From contig CAZVBQ010000001.1 of NCBI GenBank assembly GCA_964625575.1, positions 186,001 through 250,000 of the forward strand: a DNA stretch of 64,000 bases, given 5' to 3'. The notes beneath the pieces are model-generated. The model was not told where the DNA came from, did not search any database, and was given only the letters and a program-made list of their open reading frames with translations. A program made the position numbers and the translations under genes. The DNA comes from UTCHB3 sp964625575 (lineage in GTDB: Bacteria; Bacteroidota; Ignavibacteria; Ignavibacteriales; Ignavibacteriaceae). This document shows positions 52,479 through 61,924 of the stretch, in pieces; the stretch's first letter is position 1; each line of letters begins with the position of its first letter.

Positions 52479-53498
52479 CTAAACGGGCATTTTCTTTCTG
52501 GCCAGGATGCTGTAGTCATCCACGGCCCTCCGGATCGTGTTCTTCAGTATCCCAAGCCCGTCGATTTCAAGAACGATGTCATCACCCTCACGCAACCAGA
52601 CCGGAGAGAATTCCTCTCCTTTTTCTTTTGCCTCAAGTGCAGCGGTGCCGTTAAGTTCAAGGTAACACCCTGTTCCAACAGTACCTGAGCCAATGATATC
52701 ACCCGGGTAAAGATCAACTCCGTAGGAAGCCCTCTCAATAAGCTCAGCGAAAGTCCAGTCCATATCCTTTAGATTACCGGATGAAATTTGCATCCCGTTG
52801 TGGAATGCCCTCATGCCAAGATCGAATCTGTCACCGTAAGGGGTTGAAATTTTCTTTTCTTCAAGTTCATCAGGTGTTACCAGCCAAGGCCCGATCGCGG
52901 TCGCGAAATCCTTCCCTTTGGCAGGACCAAGATTGAACAGCATCTCCTCCATCTGGAGGACACGTGCCGAAAAATCATTCATTATCATGTAGCCGGCAAT
53001 GTAGTTATCAGCCTCGTAAGAGCGAATATTTCTTCCATGCCTGCCGATCACAACAGCTGCCTCAAGCTCAAAATCGAGTTTCTGAAGGTGGTCTGCCTCC
53101 ACTATCAGATCCCCTCCACCATAAATCGCATTGTGATTGGTAAAATAGAACACGGGATACTGATCGAATTCAGGGATCATCGGCACTCCCCTGTTTCTTC
53201 TCGCGGTGGCGACGTGCTGCCTGAAAGCATAACCGTCACGGCATGACGTGGGGTTTGGTACCGGTGGCCCAATGATCAAGTCTTCCACCGGAAGACCGGC
53301 GATATTTCCGGCGCGAAAATTCTTCACTATTATCTCAAAGATAGATCCTGCATCCACCCAGATATCAAGCAGTTCCTTCATTGTTGAGGGGAGCTGTTTA
53401 CCGGATGAGCTTGACGCTTCTTCGATATCAACCACCACATCGTTTACCAAAAGTCCGGCCCTGAACTTTGAATCCCTAAGATAACTGACGAATTTCAT
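52479..53498 (-). CDS. Fumarylacetoacetate hydrolase family protein
   Basis: 339 residues, FAH superfamily. The N-domain is MKFVSYLRDSKFRAGLLV. The catalytic domain shows RDGYAFRQHV, KLDFELEAAVVIG with metal-ligand Glu, YMIMNDFSAR, GPAKGKDFATAIGPWLV and GDIIGSGTVGTGCYLE. Placed after hppD, hmgA and an aminotransferase, it is most simply the last step of tyrosine degradation, splitting fumarylacetoacetate to fumarate and acetoacetate. No maleylacetoacetate isomerase (GST type) is present, so isomerisation must be encoded elsewhere, or this enzyme may act on maleylacetoacetate directly (inference). Confidence 0.92.
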   Translation of the reverse strand: MKFVSYLRDSKFRAGLLVNDVVVDIEEASSSSGKQLPSTMKELLDIWVDAGSIFEIIVKNFRAGNIAGLPVEDLIIGPPVPNPTSCRDGYAFRQHVATARRNRGVPMIPEFDQYPVFYFTNHNAIYGGGDLIVEADHLQKLDFELEAAVVIGRHGRNIRSYEADNYIAGYMIMNDFSARVLQMEEMLFNLGPAKGKDFATAIGPWLVTPDELEEKKISTPYGDRFDLGMRAFHNGMQISSGNLKDMDWTFAELIERASYGVDLYPGDIIGSGTVGTGCYLELNGTAALEAKEKGEEFSPVWLREGDDIVLEIDGLGILKNTIRRAVDDYSILARKKMPV

Positions 53499-53536
53499 TT
53501 ATTTCCTCGATTTCAGTTCAAAATTAAATAATGATT

Positions 53537-54643
53537 TCAGACATGTGCCTTGATCTGTTCCATCACATCAGTGATCACCTTGATGGCAAATTCAGTTTCT
53601 TCTTCAGTGCCTGAATTTATCCTTACTCCATTCGCCACTCCGAAAGATCCTGTATGTCTCAGGATAAGCCCCCGTTCAAGACAGTCGTTATTGAACCGCA
53701 GGGCAAACTCCTCATCAGGAAAGATCAGCATCAGAAAATTACCGACTGAGCGGGTGTAACTGATTCCAAGCGCATCGAAGACTTCTCTGAAACGGTTAAG
53801 TGACCAGCGGTTAAGTTCCGCTGTCTTCTTTAGAAATTCAACATCGCCAAGCGCCGCAATAGCGCCTGCCTGTGCAAGCATGTTAGGCTCGAAAGGCAGT
53901 TTTACCTTAAAAAGGGCATGAATGAGTCTTGGATCACCAAACCCCGCGCCAATTCTTAAACCAGCGAGACCGTAATCTTTGGAGAACGTCCGCAGAACCA
54001 TAAGATTTGGCATTTCATACTTTAACCCGTCCGGATAATCAGGATATTCCCGGGCGTAAAGTGTGTAAGCTTCATCGAGAACAACCAGAATTGATGCCGG
54101 CACTTGTCTCATGAACTCTTCAAACTGAGACTTGGTGAACATTGTTCCGGTTGGATTGTTCGGATTTGCCAGATAAATGACCTTGGTCTTTGGCGTTATT
54201 GATGCAAGAATAGCTTCAAGATCATAGGTGTAATCGCTCAATAATGTTTTTACACATTTGATATTGTACTTGTCGGCATTCACATACCAACCAATAAAGG
54301 TACCTTCCGATGTTATCACTTCGTCATCACCATGACAAACAGTGCTGATGATATATTGAAGTATCGCGTCAGAGCCACTCGCGGCTATAATCCGCTCCTG
54401 TGGCACTTCGTAATATTCCGATAGTTTTTTAGTCAGTTCATAACACTTCGGATCGGTGTATCTGTGGAGTTCACCAAGGGTGTTCTTTATTGCTTCGATC
54501 GCTCTTGGTGAGGGCCCCAACGGATTCTCGTTTGAGGCAAGTTTAACGATCTTCGTTAAACCTTTCTCGCGGGCAAGTTCCTCGATCGGCTTCCCGGCCT
54601 TGTAAGGGGTAAGCTCCTCGATATGTTTTGGTAACTTTATCAT
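53537..54643 (-). CDS. HisC-family aminotransferase, probably aromatic amino acid aminotransferase
   Basis: 368 residues, class I/II PLP aminotransferase of the HisC group. Starts LPKHIEELTPYKAGKPIEELAREKGL and KLASNENPLGPSP. The pocket has YLANPNNPTGT, VLDEAYTLYA and the PLP-lysine in RTFSKDYGLAGLRIG. Family members make histidinol phosphate or transaminate aromatic amino acids. Because it lies between hmgA (14 bases) and the FAH gene (38 bases), it most likely converts tyrosine to 4-hydroxyphenylpyruvate, the substrate of HppD; no other his gene is here. Motif comparison alone cannot separate the two roles. Confidence 0.9.
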   Translation of the reverse strand: MIKLPKHIEELTPYKAGKPIEELAREKGLTKIVKLASNENPLGPSPRAIEAIKNTLGELHRYTDPKCYELTKKLSEYYEVPQERIIAASGSDAILQYIISTVCHGDDEVITSEGTFIGWYVNADKYNIKCVKTLLSDYTYDLEAILASITPKTKVIYLANPNNPTGTMFTKSQFEEFMRQVPASILVVLDEAYTLYAREYPDYPDGLKYEMPNLMVLRTFSKDYGLAGLRIGAGFGDPRLIHALFKVKLPFEPNMLAQAGAIAALGDVEFLKKTAELNRWSLNRFREVFDALGISYTRSVGNFLMLIFPDEEFALRFNNDCLERGLILRHTGSFGVANGVRINSGTEEETEFAIKVITDVMEQIKAHV

Positions 54644-54657
54644 TTTATTTTCCGGTT

Positions 54658-55821
54658 CTACACCTCAAGCCAGGAGTTTTCGTATCCTTCGATCAGTGTA
54701 TCTTTCACGTTTTCAGTTAATTTAAGAGGCGCGTATGTATCCACCATTATGGCATACTCAAACGTCTCTTTCGCTCCAATGGAAGCTTCCGTTTTACCCG
54801 GCTGAGGCCCGTGTGGAATCCCCATTGGGTGGAGTGTCACAGAACCCTCACTAATTGCCTTGCGTGACATGAAGTCGCCATCGACATAGTAAATCACTTC
54901 GTCACTGTCGATATTGGTATGGAAATATGGAGCCGGTATCGCCTGAGGGTCAAAATCGAACAATCTTGGACAGAAATTACATACCACGAAATTTTGTGTC
55001 CAGAAAAGGAGATGCACCGGTGGCGGAAGATGAAGTCTCCCAACCTTCGGGGCGTAATCTTTGATATTAAATGCATACGGATAAAGGAAGCCGTCCCAAC
55101 CAACCACATCGAACGGGTGGTGTGGCACCATGTATTCGAAGTGTCTGCCGTTAAGATTCACGATCATCTTGAAATCACCTTCTTCGAAGTGAGGTTCAAG
55201 GTATGACGGTGGTCTGAAATCACGCTCGTAATAAGGCGCGTCCTCGTTCAACTGTCCGTACTCATTCCTGAAGTGGCGTGGTATCTCAAACGGTGTAGGT
55301 GATTCAATTATAAGGAGTTTGACATTATCATAAGAATCAAACTTCAACTGATACACCGTGCCTTTTGGGATTATAAGATAGTCCCACTGGTTGAATGGAA
55401 TCACCCCGTACTCCGAGTACATTTTACCGCTTCCGTGGTGAATGAAGATCAGTTCAGACATCTGAGAGTTCTTGTAGAAGAAATCAGCCTCTTCAGTCAC
55501 ATGAGCGGTTGAAATATTGCAGCCGCTGTTTCGCATGAACGACTGACGGGCAGTCAGAATATTTCCGGGTGTGATCTTTCTCCCCGTGACAAAGTGATAA
55601 TACTGAACGGGGGCATCATCCCAGTCCTTCACATTGAACGGGTGTATCTCATTAATCTTCGTCACCTGAGGTGGAATATGGAAGTGGTACTTGTTTGAGT
55701 ACACTCCTGAAAATCCCCTTGTGCTGAATAATTCTTCACGGTAAAGGGATTTGCCGTCGGGTTTGTAAAATGTTATGTGCCTTCTTGGAGGCAACTCACC
55801 GAGTTTAAAGTAAAATGGCAT
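54658..55821 (-). CDS. hmgA: Homogentisate 1,2-dioxygenase
   Basis: 387 residues, the shorter bacterial/Bacteroidota form. Cupin enzyme with Fe(II) that opens the homogentisate ring to maleylacetoacetate using O2. Opening LGELPPRRHITFYKPDG, core FIHHGSGKMYSEYG, and the metal-site region SEGSVTLHPMGIPHGPQPGKTEAS near the C-terminus are present; PYAFNIKDYAPKVGRLHLPPPVHL is typical. It follows hppD by 18 bases. The gene is intact; its presence implies aerobic or micro-aerobic growth. Confidence 0.95.
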   Translation of the reverse strand: MPFYFKLGELPPRRHITFYKPDGKSLYREELFSTRGFSGVYSNKYHFHIPPQVTKINEIHPFNVKDWDDAPVQYYHFVTGRKITPGNILTARQSFMRNSGCNISTAHVTEEADFFYKNSQMSELIFIHHGSGKMYSEYGVIPFNQWDYLIIPKGTVYQLKFDSYDNVKLLIIESPTPFEIPRHFRNEYGQLNEDAPYYERDFRPPSYLEPHFEEGDFKMIVNLNGRHFEYMVPHHPFDVVGWDGFLYPYAFNIKDYAPKVGRLHLPPPVHLLFWTQNFVVCNFCPRLFDFDPQAIPAPYFHTNIDSDEVIYYVDGDFMSRKAISEGSVTLHPMGIPHGPQPGKTEASIGAKETFEYAIMVDTYAPLKLTENVKDTLIEGYENSWLEV

Positions 55822-55839
55822 TAAAGTCTCCTCGTCCGG

Positions 55840-56946
55840 TCAAAAGTTTCCGCGGGCGGCCTGGTCGCGTTCAATAGCTTCAAACAGTGCCTGGAAGTTA
55901 CCTTTACCAAAACCTTCACTTCCGCCCCTCCTCTGTATCACTTCAAAGAAGAAGGTAGGACGGTCACCTACCGGTTTTGTGAATATCTGAAGGAGGTAGC
56001 CGTTGCTTTCGGGATCGAGAAGAATTCCGTGCTCCTTAAGTTCATCAATATCCTCTTCTACTTTAATGTCACGGTCTTTTAACATCTGATAGTAAGTGTC
56101 AGGGGGTGAAGAGAGGAATTCGATCCCGTTCTTGCGCATCGCTGCTATTGTTTCGATGATGTTGTCGGTTCTCAGAGCGATATGCTGGATGCCTGTACCG
56201 CAGAACTCTTCGATATATTCCTCGATCTGCGATTTTTTCAGACCCTTGTAAGGCTCATTCACGGGGTTGCGAATAACACTGTCTTCAGACCGTACCACTT
56301 TTGAAAGCAGCGCGGAGTATTGCGTTCCGATATCGCCCGGTTTGAAGTCAACAAAGGTTTCAAAACTAAGGCTGGCATTCATGTAATCGACCCAGAAGTT
56401 CATCTCATTCTCGCGGACGTTACCTACAATATGGTCGATGATCTTCAGCCCCGTTTCATGCGACTCCACTTCAAAATGGGTCACGGGTTCGCCAAATCCC
56501 GGACGGAACAGGCCCTTGTATTCATCGTGATTAACAAACATTATCTCCGCGTCGTCGTAAAGTTTTATGGCGGCTTCAACGAAAATACCGTTTTCATCTT
56601 TTACAGCATGAGGTCTTATGGTCGAAATTGCACCATTACTAACGGCATGATTGTAAGCGTATTCGACATCATTAACGTTCAGCGTCCACCGCTTCACACC
56701 GTCGCCATGACGCTGGAGGAAGTGGTACATGTCGTAATTTTCAGGTTTGACAGGAGAAGATACGAGTATCCTGAGGTTGTTCTTTTCGAGGAGGTATGAG
56801 ACTTTGTCTTTTACCCCGGTTTCTGGCCCGGAATAAGCGTTTATTTTCATCCCGGTGGTTTTAGAGAACCAATACGCCCAAATTTTCGCGGTTCCCACGA
56901 AAAATTCGACATAATCATAGCCTCTTATACCCAGTTTGTTAGCCAT
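55840..56946 (-). CDS. hppD: 4-hydroxyphenylpyruvate dioxygenase
   Basis: 368 residues. HPPD converts 4-hydroxyphenylpyruvate, Fe(II) and O2 to homogentisate. The N-terminal VOC half starts LGIRGYDYVEFFVG. The catalytic half carries the three iron ligands: His in VTHFEVESHE, His in IQHIALRTDNI, and Glu in TFFFEVIQRRG. The gene is first of the operon, with a 131-base upstream region that also contains the terminator of the NSS transporter operon. Complete and ordinary for the family. Confidence 0.96.
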   Translation of the reverse strand: MANKLGIRGYDYVEFFVGTAKIWAYWFSKTTGMKINAYSGPETGVKDKVSYLLEKNNLRILVSSPVKPENYDMYHFLQRHGDGVKRWTLNVNDVEYAYNHAVSNGAISTIRPHAVKDENGIFVEAAIKLYDDAEIMFVNHDEYKGLFRPGFGEPVTHFEVESHETGLKIIDHIVGNVRENEMNFWVDYMNASLSFETFVDFKPGDIGTQYSALLSKVVRSEDSVIRNPVNEPYKGLKKSQIEEYIEEFCGTGIQHIALRTDNIIETIAAMRKNGIEFLSSPPDTYYQMLKDRDIKVEEDIDELKEHGILLDPESNGYLLQIFTKPVGDRPTFFFEVIQRRGGSEGFGKGNFQALFEAIERDQAARGNF

Positions 56947-57006
56947 TTGATCTCCGTTTGTAATGGTTAAAAAAGCGGTATTTTGTTAAACTTCATCTGC
57001 AAAGAT

Positions 57007-57057
57007 AAAAAATAAAAGCAGGCTTCGAAATTCATTTCTGAATACTCAAAGCCTGCT
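57007..57057 (-). terminator. Intrinsic terminator of the NSS transporter operon
   Basis: On the minus strand AGCAGGCTT (57057-57049) pairs with AAGCCTGCT (57025-57017), with an inner ATTCA/TGAAT stem, followed by TTTATTTTTT. A further copy of AGCAGGCT lies next to the stop of the small companion gene and could compete for the same partner strand. Confidence 0.88.
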
Positions 57058-57077
57058 CTTCAAACAGCCTGCTTTTC

Positions 57078-57194
57078 CTAATCTTCCACGTTGTGGTTAT
57101 GCTGTGTTCGCAACGCTTTCGCCATAAAATAGACAGTGAAGAAAATTATCACCGACCAGGCACAGATCAACGTTATAAGCGCGGGAGCATCCAT
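57078..57194 (-). CDS. Small single-span companion of the NSS transporter (MetS-like)
   Basis: 38 residues, translated by me because it is too short for ordinary ORF lists. It starts MDAPALITLICAWSVIIFF, one membrane helix (about 4-24), and continues TVYFMAKALRTQHNHNVED, a basic cytoplasmic tail. The ATG overlaps the transporter stop (TGATG), and AAGGAGG sits seven bases before it, a near-perfect ribosome-binding site. Known MetP/NSS transporters of methionine and alanine are followed by such a peptide, MetS, required for activity. The match in size, topology and place is good. Confidence 0.88.
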   Translation of the reverse strand: MDAPALITLICAWSVIIFFTVYFMAKALRTQHNHNVED

Positions 57195-58822
57195 CAGTTA
57201 GCCTCCTTGATTTTTTCTTGCGCGAATTTTATTTTCCACGCGTACGCAATCGAAACACCAACAACTACAAGAACCGAGAGCAGTAATAAACGTGTCAGAT
57301 TCATTACCATGATCTTCTCGGGGTCATCCACTCCAATGTGCAACAGGGTGCCAATAACGCTTCCAGGATCAAAACTCCATCCATGACCGTTAAAAAGTCC
57401 TGATACAGCTGCTGCCCAGTTCCCGCCCATGGGTTGAACAAGTGATCCAAGGAAAACTATCAAGATGAAGGTCGGGGTGACATATTTGAGTATATACTTG
57501 AAGATAACCGGTATTTTAATGTCGGCGCCTTTGTTTATCTCTGCCCAAGCGTTATCGATACCGAATATCCAGAGAAAGATGACCGACTCAGCCAGCGCGA
57601 ATAAAACCAATGAAAAAGTACCTGCCCAGAAGTCGAACTCATCAAACGCTCCATGATCATACAACAGGATGGTAGGCAGGCCCAAAATAAAAACCGCCAC
57701 TCCAAACGCCCAAGTGGAACCAACCCGGGTGAACTTGAATGAATCCTGAAGAAAAGCCATCACCGGTTGTCCCATCGCGATAGAACTGGTTATTCCGGCA
57801 AAGAAAAGAAGTCCGAACCAGGCTATACCACCGAGAGTTGAAAGGAAAGGTCCCCAGTTCTCAAAAAGCATCGGAAGTGTCATGAAAGACATTCCAAATC
57901 CACTAAAAGCAGAAAGGGAAGCCAGTCCAAGGTAGGCAACCGCGATCGGGATCACAATCGAACCGCCAAGCACCACCTCCACAAACTCATTCATGAAACC
58001 CGCGGAAGCGGCATTAAGCGCCACATCATCGTTTTTCCTCAAGTAAGCGGCGTAGCAGTGAATAGAGCCCATCCCCACAGAGAGTGTGAAGAATACCTGC
58101 CCGGCTGCCGCGAGCCACACTTTCGGGTTGGCGAGTGAATCAAACTGAGGGGTCCAGAGGAAATTCAATCCCGCGATCGCGTTCTCAACGGCACCATTCT
58201 CTCCAGCTTCGAGGGTTAGTGCCCTTACCGCAAGAAAAATTCCGAAGAGGATCAGCAGTGGCATTAGTATCTTACTCGCCTTTTCTATCCCGGCGCTGAT
58301 TCCACGTGAAAGTATCCAAAGGTTTAATCCGAGAGTAACGATGAAGAAAAAGATAGCAACTGGTGAAAAATTCAGGAAACTATCACCAACTCCGAGATAC
58401 GACTTGAAATACTGGATCACTTCCTGCTGGTTCATTCCATTGAACACATCAAAAAGTGAAAAAAATGTGTAGGCAAGCGTCCACGATTCAATATAACAGT
58501 AGTACGCGGCTACCACAAGATTTGTAAATATACCGAAGACGCCGAAATACTTCAACAGTTTCGACCTTCCCAGTACATCAAGCATCCCGGGCGTCGAGTG
58601 ATGCCCAAACTGACCGCCGTGACGGCCTATCGCCCACTCGACCCAGAGCAATGGGATTCCCATTACCACAAGTGAAACGAGATAAGGAATAATAAACGCC
58701 CCGCCGCCATTATTTATTGCCTGCGCGGGGAATCTCAGGAAGTTGCCGAGGCCAACGGCGTTACCTGCAACTGCAAGGATCAGACCGATCCTTGAAGCCC
58801 ATCTTTCGTTAGTACCACTCAT
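57194..58822 (-). CDS. Sodium-dependent NSS-family amino acid transporter (MetP-like)
   Basis: 542 residues, about 12 membrane helices. The family start is clear: WASRIGLILAVAGNAVGLGNFLRFPAQAINNGGGAFIIPY, which builds the Na+ and substrate sites in helix 1, followed by VMGIPLLWVEWAIGRHGG. FFTLSVGMGSIHCYAAYL is helix 6, and WFGLLFFAGITSSIAMGQPV is helix 8. The length and the companion peptide downstream suggest the methionine/alanine MetP class. It starts one base after the glutamate/dicarboxylate symporter gene, so they are co-transcribed. Confidence 0.93.
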   Translation of the reverse strand: MSGTNERWASRIGLILAVAGNAVGLGNFLRFPAQAINNGGGAFIIPYLVSLVVMGIPLLWVEWAIGRHGGQFGHHSTPGMLDVLGRSKLLKYFGVFGIFTNLVVAAYYCYIESWTLAYTFFSLFDVFNGMNQQEVIQYFKSYLGVGDSFLNFSPVAIFFFIVTLGLNLWILSRGISAGIEKASKILMPLLILFGIFLAVRALTLEAGENGAVENAIAGLNFLWTPQFDSLANPKVWLAAAGQVFFTLSVGMGSIHCYAAYLRKNDDVALNAASAGFMNEFVEVVLGGSIVIPIAVAYLGLASLSAFSGFGMSFMTLPMLFENWGPFLSTLGGIAWFGLLFFAGITSSIAMGQPVMAFLQDSFKFTRVGSTWAFGVAVFILGLPTILLYDHGAFDEFDFWAGTFSLVLFALAESVIFLWIFGIDNAWAEINKGADIKIPVIFKYILKYVTPTFILIVFLGSLVQPMGGNWAAAVSGLFNGHGWSFDPGSVIGTLLHIGVDDPEKIMVMNLTRLLLLSVLVVVGVSIAYAWKIKFAQEKIKEAN

Positions 58823-58823
58823 T

Positions 58824-60353
58824 CTATATGGTGACTCCTTGATTAGTTTCGGTTAATTCTCTTTCACTATGTGCTACAATAACAGCTCCTGCCGCGTCTC
58901 CGGTTACGTTGGTTACCGTACGGCACATGTCAAGTATCCTGTCGATTCCCAGTATGAGTGCTATGCCCTGTTCAGGTACACCTACTGATTTTAGTATGAT
59001 AATAAGCATTATTATTCCAACTCCCGGTACCGGGGCGGTTCCGATCGAAGCGAGTACCGCCATAAACACCACGGTTATCTGTTGCGCGAGGCTCAGATCC
59101 ATCCCGTAAACCTGAGCGATAAAAACTGTTGCCACGCCCTGATAAAGCGCCGTTCCGTCCATGTTAATAGTAGCTCCCAACGGAAGCACGAAACTTGTGA
59201 TCGATTTGGATACACCCAGATTCTCCTGACAACACTCCATGTTAACGGGAAGTGTGGCTGCCGATGAACTTGTTGTGAACGCAACAATCTGCATTGGACG
59301 CAAGCCGCTGAAAAACTTTTTCAGGCTCATGTTTGAAAATATCTTGACCATGGCGGCATATGTTCCTACAGTATGCAGAAATAAACCGATCACGATTGTA
59401 AGGGCGTACCAGAAAAGGGTCTCGAGTATGTTGAAACCAAATTCTGAAACCGTCGCGGCTATCAGCGCGAATACGCCAATCGGCGCGAATTTCATTATGA
59501 TATCAATCATTTTTATCATGATCTCGCTTAAGGCGTCGAAGAAATCCAGAATTATTTTCGATTTTTCCTGATTCGCTACAGTCAGTATCATTCCAAAAAA
59601 TACAGCAAAAAACACTATCTGAAGCATTTCACCCTGAGAAAGAGCCGCGAACGGATTCCTGGGTACCATCTCCACTATCATGTTTATCGCGTCAAATTCA
59701 AGTTCAGTTGAGATTCTATCCTTGGTGTCACCCGAGTATGTCATCAAAAGATTCTCTTTTGTGGCTTTATCCATCCGCTCACCCGGTTGAATGGTATTTG
59801 CCAAAACCAGGCCAATTACAACCGCGAAAGCGGTTGTAGTAAGGAAATAAGTCAGAGTTTTTGTGCCGATTCTCGCAAATTTTCTTATGTCTCCAAGACT
59901 CGCCGCGCCTGCTATAAGACTGGCCAGCACAAGCGGAACTGCTACAAGATTCAGTAACCTGATAAAAATATCACCGAGCCATTTTATCCAGGTAGCGGGC
60001 GTTTTCGGGTTGCGGATAACTTTGACCGAACTGAACGATGTCTCAAGCTTGTCCGGGGATTTAACCTTCAGCTCAATCTGTGAACCCTCTTTTTTAGCCT
60101 GTTTGAACATGCTGATCAGCTTGGGTTTCTCGCCTGGTTTGAACATTAAAGTGTCGGTTGGTTTTCCGTCCTTTGAGACTTTCAGCATTACCACTGAACT
60201 CCAAACGGACACTTCGCTTTCAACTGCTTCCTTGTTTGCCAAATGAGAAACAACGAAAGCGTCTTCATCAACATTAAAAAAAGCGCCAAACAAGGCACCA
60301 AATATCAACGCTATCAGTATTTGCGTGTGGAGGGCTGGGAGTTTTAACTTCAT
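58824..60353 (-). CDS. Dicarboxylate/amino acid:cation symporter (DAACS) with an exported insertion
   Basis: 509 residues, versus about 420 for GltP/DctA. The core is intact: helical hairpin 1 with TSSSAATLP, helix 7 with INMDGTALYQG, and hairpin 2 with SIGTAPVPGVG, then RILDMCRTVTNVTGD, which binds substrate and cation. The extra about 100 residues lie between helix 1 (to about 27) and the next helix (about 130): a charged segment (SVWSSVVMLKVSKDGKP, KQAKKEGSQIELKVK) expected in the periplasm. Substrates are probably glutamate/aspartate or C4-dicarboxylates. It is first gene of the transporter operon and divergent from the APC gene. Confidence 0.93.
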   Translation of the reverse strand: MKLKLPALHTQILIALIFGALFGAFFNVDEDAFVVSHLANKEAVESEVSVWSSVVMLKVSKDGKPTDTLMFKPGEKPKLISMFKQAKKEGSQIELKVKSPDKLETSFSSVKVIRNPKTPATWIKWLGDIFIRLLNLVAVPLVLASLIAGAASLGDIRKFARIGTKTLTYFLTTTAFAVVIGLVLANTIQPGERMDKATKENLLMTYSGDTKDRISTELEFDAINMIVEMVPRNPFAALSQGEMLQIVFFAVFFGMILTVANQEKSKIILDFFDALSEIMIKMIDIIMKFAPIGVFALIAATVSEFGFNILETLFWYALTIVIGLFLHTVGTYAAMVKIFSNMSLKKFFSGLRPMQIVAFTTSSSAATLPVNMECCQENLGVSKSITSFVLPLGATINMDGTALYQGVATVFIAQVYGMDLSLAQQITVVFMAVLASIGTAPVPGVGIIMLIIILKSVGVPEQGIALILGIDRILDMCRTVTNVTGDAAGAVIVAHSERELTETNQGVTI

Positions 60354-60501
60354 TAAACCGGTGTAACCTGACTTTTTTTCAGAGTGAATTCTTTAAAAAA
60401 CAAAAATAATCACTATTATTGAAACTTAAAACGATCAAATTTGAAAAATACACATTTCCCTGAAAATATATAATCATTTTATCCACTCTCCCCTAAATCG
60501 A

Positions 60502-61923
60502 ATGAATAAAAACACCAAAGGTGATCTGTTAAGAAAACTTACTCTTACGGGTGCCACCATGATCGTTGCCGGTTCGATGATCGGTTCAGGTATTTTCCGC
60601 AAACCTGCTACAATGGCTGATCAGCTTATGTCACCGGAGCTACTTATTATCGTCTGGATCGCGGCCGGACTTATTACACTCGTTGGAGCTCTCATAAACG
60701 CGGAAATCGCTGGCATGATAGATGCCACCGGAGGGCAGTACATCTACTTTAGGGAGATGTACGGCGACTTTACCGCTTACATGTATGGGTGGTCAATTCT
60801 CTCCGTTATCCAAACAGGTAGTCAGGCAGCGATCGCCTATGTATTTGCGGAATACCTCAACTCTTACCTGCACATCGGAGGGCTTTCAGATACTTGGGCA
60901 AATTTCCAGGTCTACATGCCTTTCGTTGGTATGATAAAACCTTTCGCGGACTTTGGCACCAAGTCGATAGCGATAATTGTCACATTCTTCATCACGGGAG
61001 TGAACTACATCGGTGTCTTCTTCGGAGGCGTTGTTCAAACCGTTGTAACGTTCGTTAAAATTGGCTCAATTCTTGCCCTGTCAGCTCTGATATTCATGCT
61101 TGGTGACGGAAATATGGCTAATTTCAGTAACGGGTTTTCAATGCCGACGGAGAATGCTTCCAACATAATTTCCCTGTTCGGTTTGGCTCTTGCAGGTGCT
61201 TTTTGGGCATACGACGGCTGGAACAACGTTACATTCGTCAGTGGTGAAGTTAAGAATCCTCAGCGGAATGTTCCTTTGGCACTTATCTACGGAACACTGA
61301 TCGTGATAGCAGTGTATGTCTTTATCAATATGGCCTTTCTTTACGTTTTACCAATCGATGAGATGCGGAAATCGGATCTGGTTGCCCGTACCGCGGCAGA
61401 AAAGATATTTGGTATCGCGGGCGGATCACTAATTTCCATCGCAGTTATTATCTCAACATTCGGTGCACTGAACGGAAGCATACTCTCGACCGCGAGGGTT
61501 CAATTTGCCATGTCACGAGCCGGGATGTTCTTCGAAAGCCTCGGTAAGGTTCACCCGAAATTCGCCACGCCTCACATCTCCCTGCTCGTTCAGGGTATTT
61601 GGTCGGCAGTGCTGGTGCTCTCGGGTTCTTTTGATACGATCAGTGACTACGTAATTTTCGCTGCCTGGTTATTTTACATGCTCGGGGCGGCTGGTATATT
61701 CGTTTTAAGAAGGAAAATGCCCGATATACCACGTCCCTACAAGATGTGGGGGTATCCTGTGCTGCCGGCGTTGTTCGTGGTATTCTCATTCCTGTTCCTT
61801 GTTAACACGCTGGTCTCGGACACCGAAAACGCCATGATGGGGGTGCTGCTTATATTGAGTGGACTCCCCTTCTACTACTATATTAAATACAGAAACAGAA
61901 AGAATTCAGAAAAAGTAAATTAG
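60502..61923 (+). CDS. APC-family amino acid permease
   Basis: 473 residues, about 12 membrane helices. The APC signature in helix 1 is MIVAGSMIGSGIFRKPATMAD; helix 6 has FGLALAGAFWAYDGWNNVTFVSGEVKNPQRNVP, the typical substrate-binding and loop region. The C-terminus is basic. No LAT-like partner is visible. The stop is followed one base later by polA's ATG, so the two may be on one transcript, which is unusual for polA. Substrate not assignable. Confidence 0.92.
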   Translation: MNKNTKGDLLRKLTLTGATMIVAGSMIGSGIFRKPATMADQLMSPELLIIVWIAAGLITLVGALINAEIAGMIDATGGQYIYFREMYGDFTAYMYGWSILSVIQTGSQAAIAYVFAEYLNSYLHIGGLSDTWANFQVYMPFVGMIKPFADFGTKSIAIIVTFFITGVNYIGVFFGGVVQTVVTFVKIGSILALSALIFMLGDGNMANFSNGFSMPTENASNIISLFGLALAGAFWAYDGWNNVTFVSGEVKNPQRNVPLALIYGTLIVIAVYVFINMAFLYVLPIDEMRKSDLVARTAAEKIFGIAGGSLISIAVIISTFGALNGSILSTARVQFAMSRAGMFFESLGKVHPKFATPHISLLVQGIWSAVLVLSGSFDTISDYVIFAAWLFYMLGAAGIFVLRRKMPDIPRPYKMWGYPVLPALFVVFSFLFLVNTLVSDTENAMMGVLLILSGLPFYYYIKYRNRKNSEKVN

Positions 61924-61924
61924 A

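Noticed and set aside
56320..56799. Open frame of 159 codons on the plus strand
   Set aside because: Antisense to hppD; no signature.
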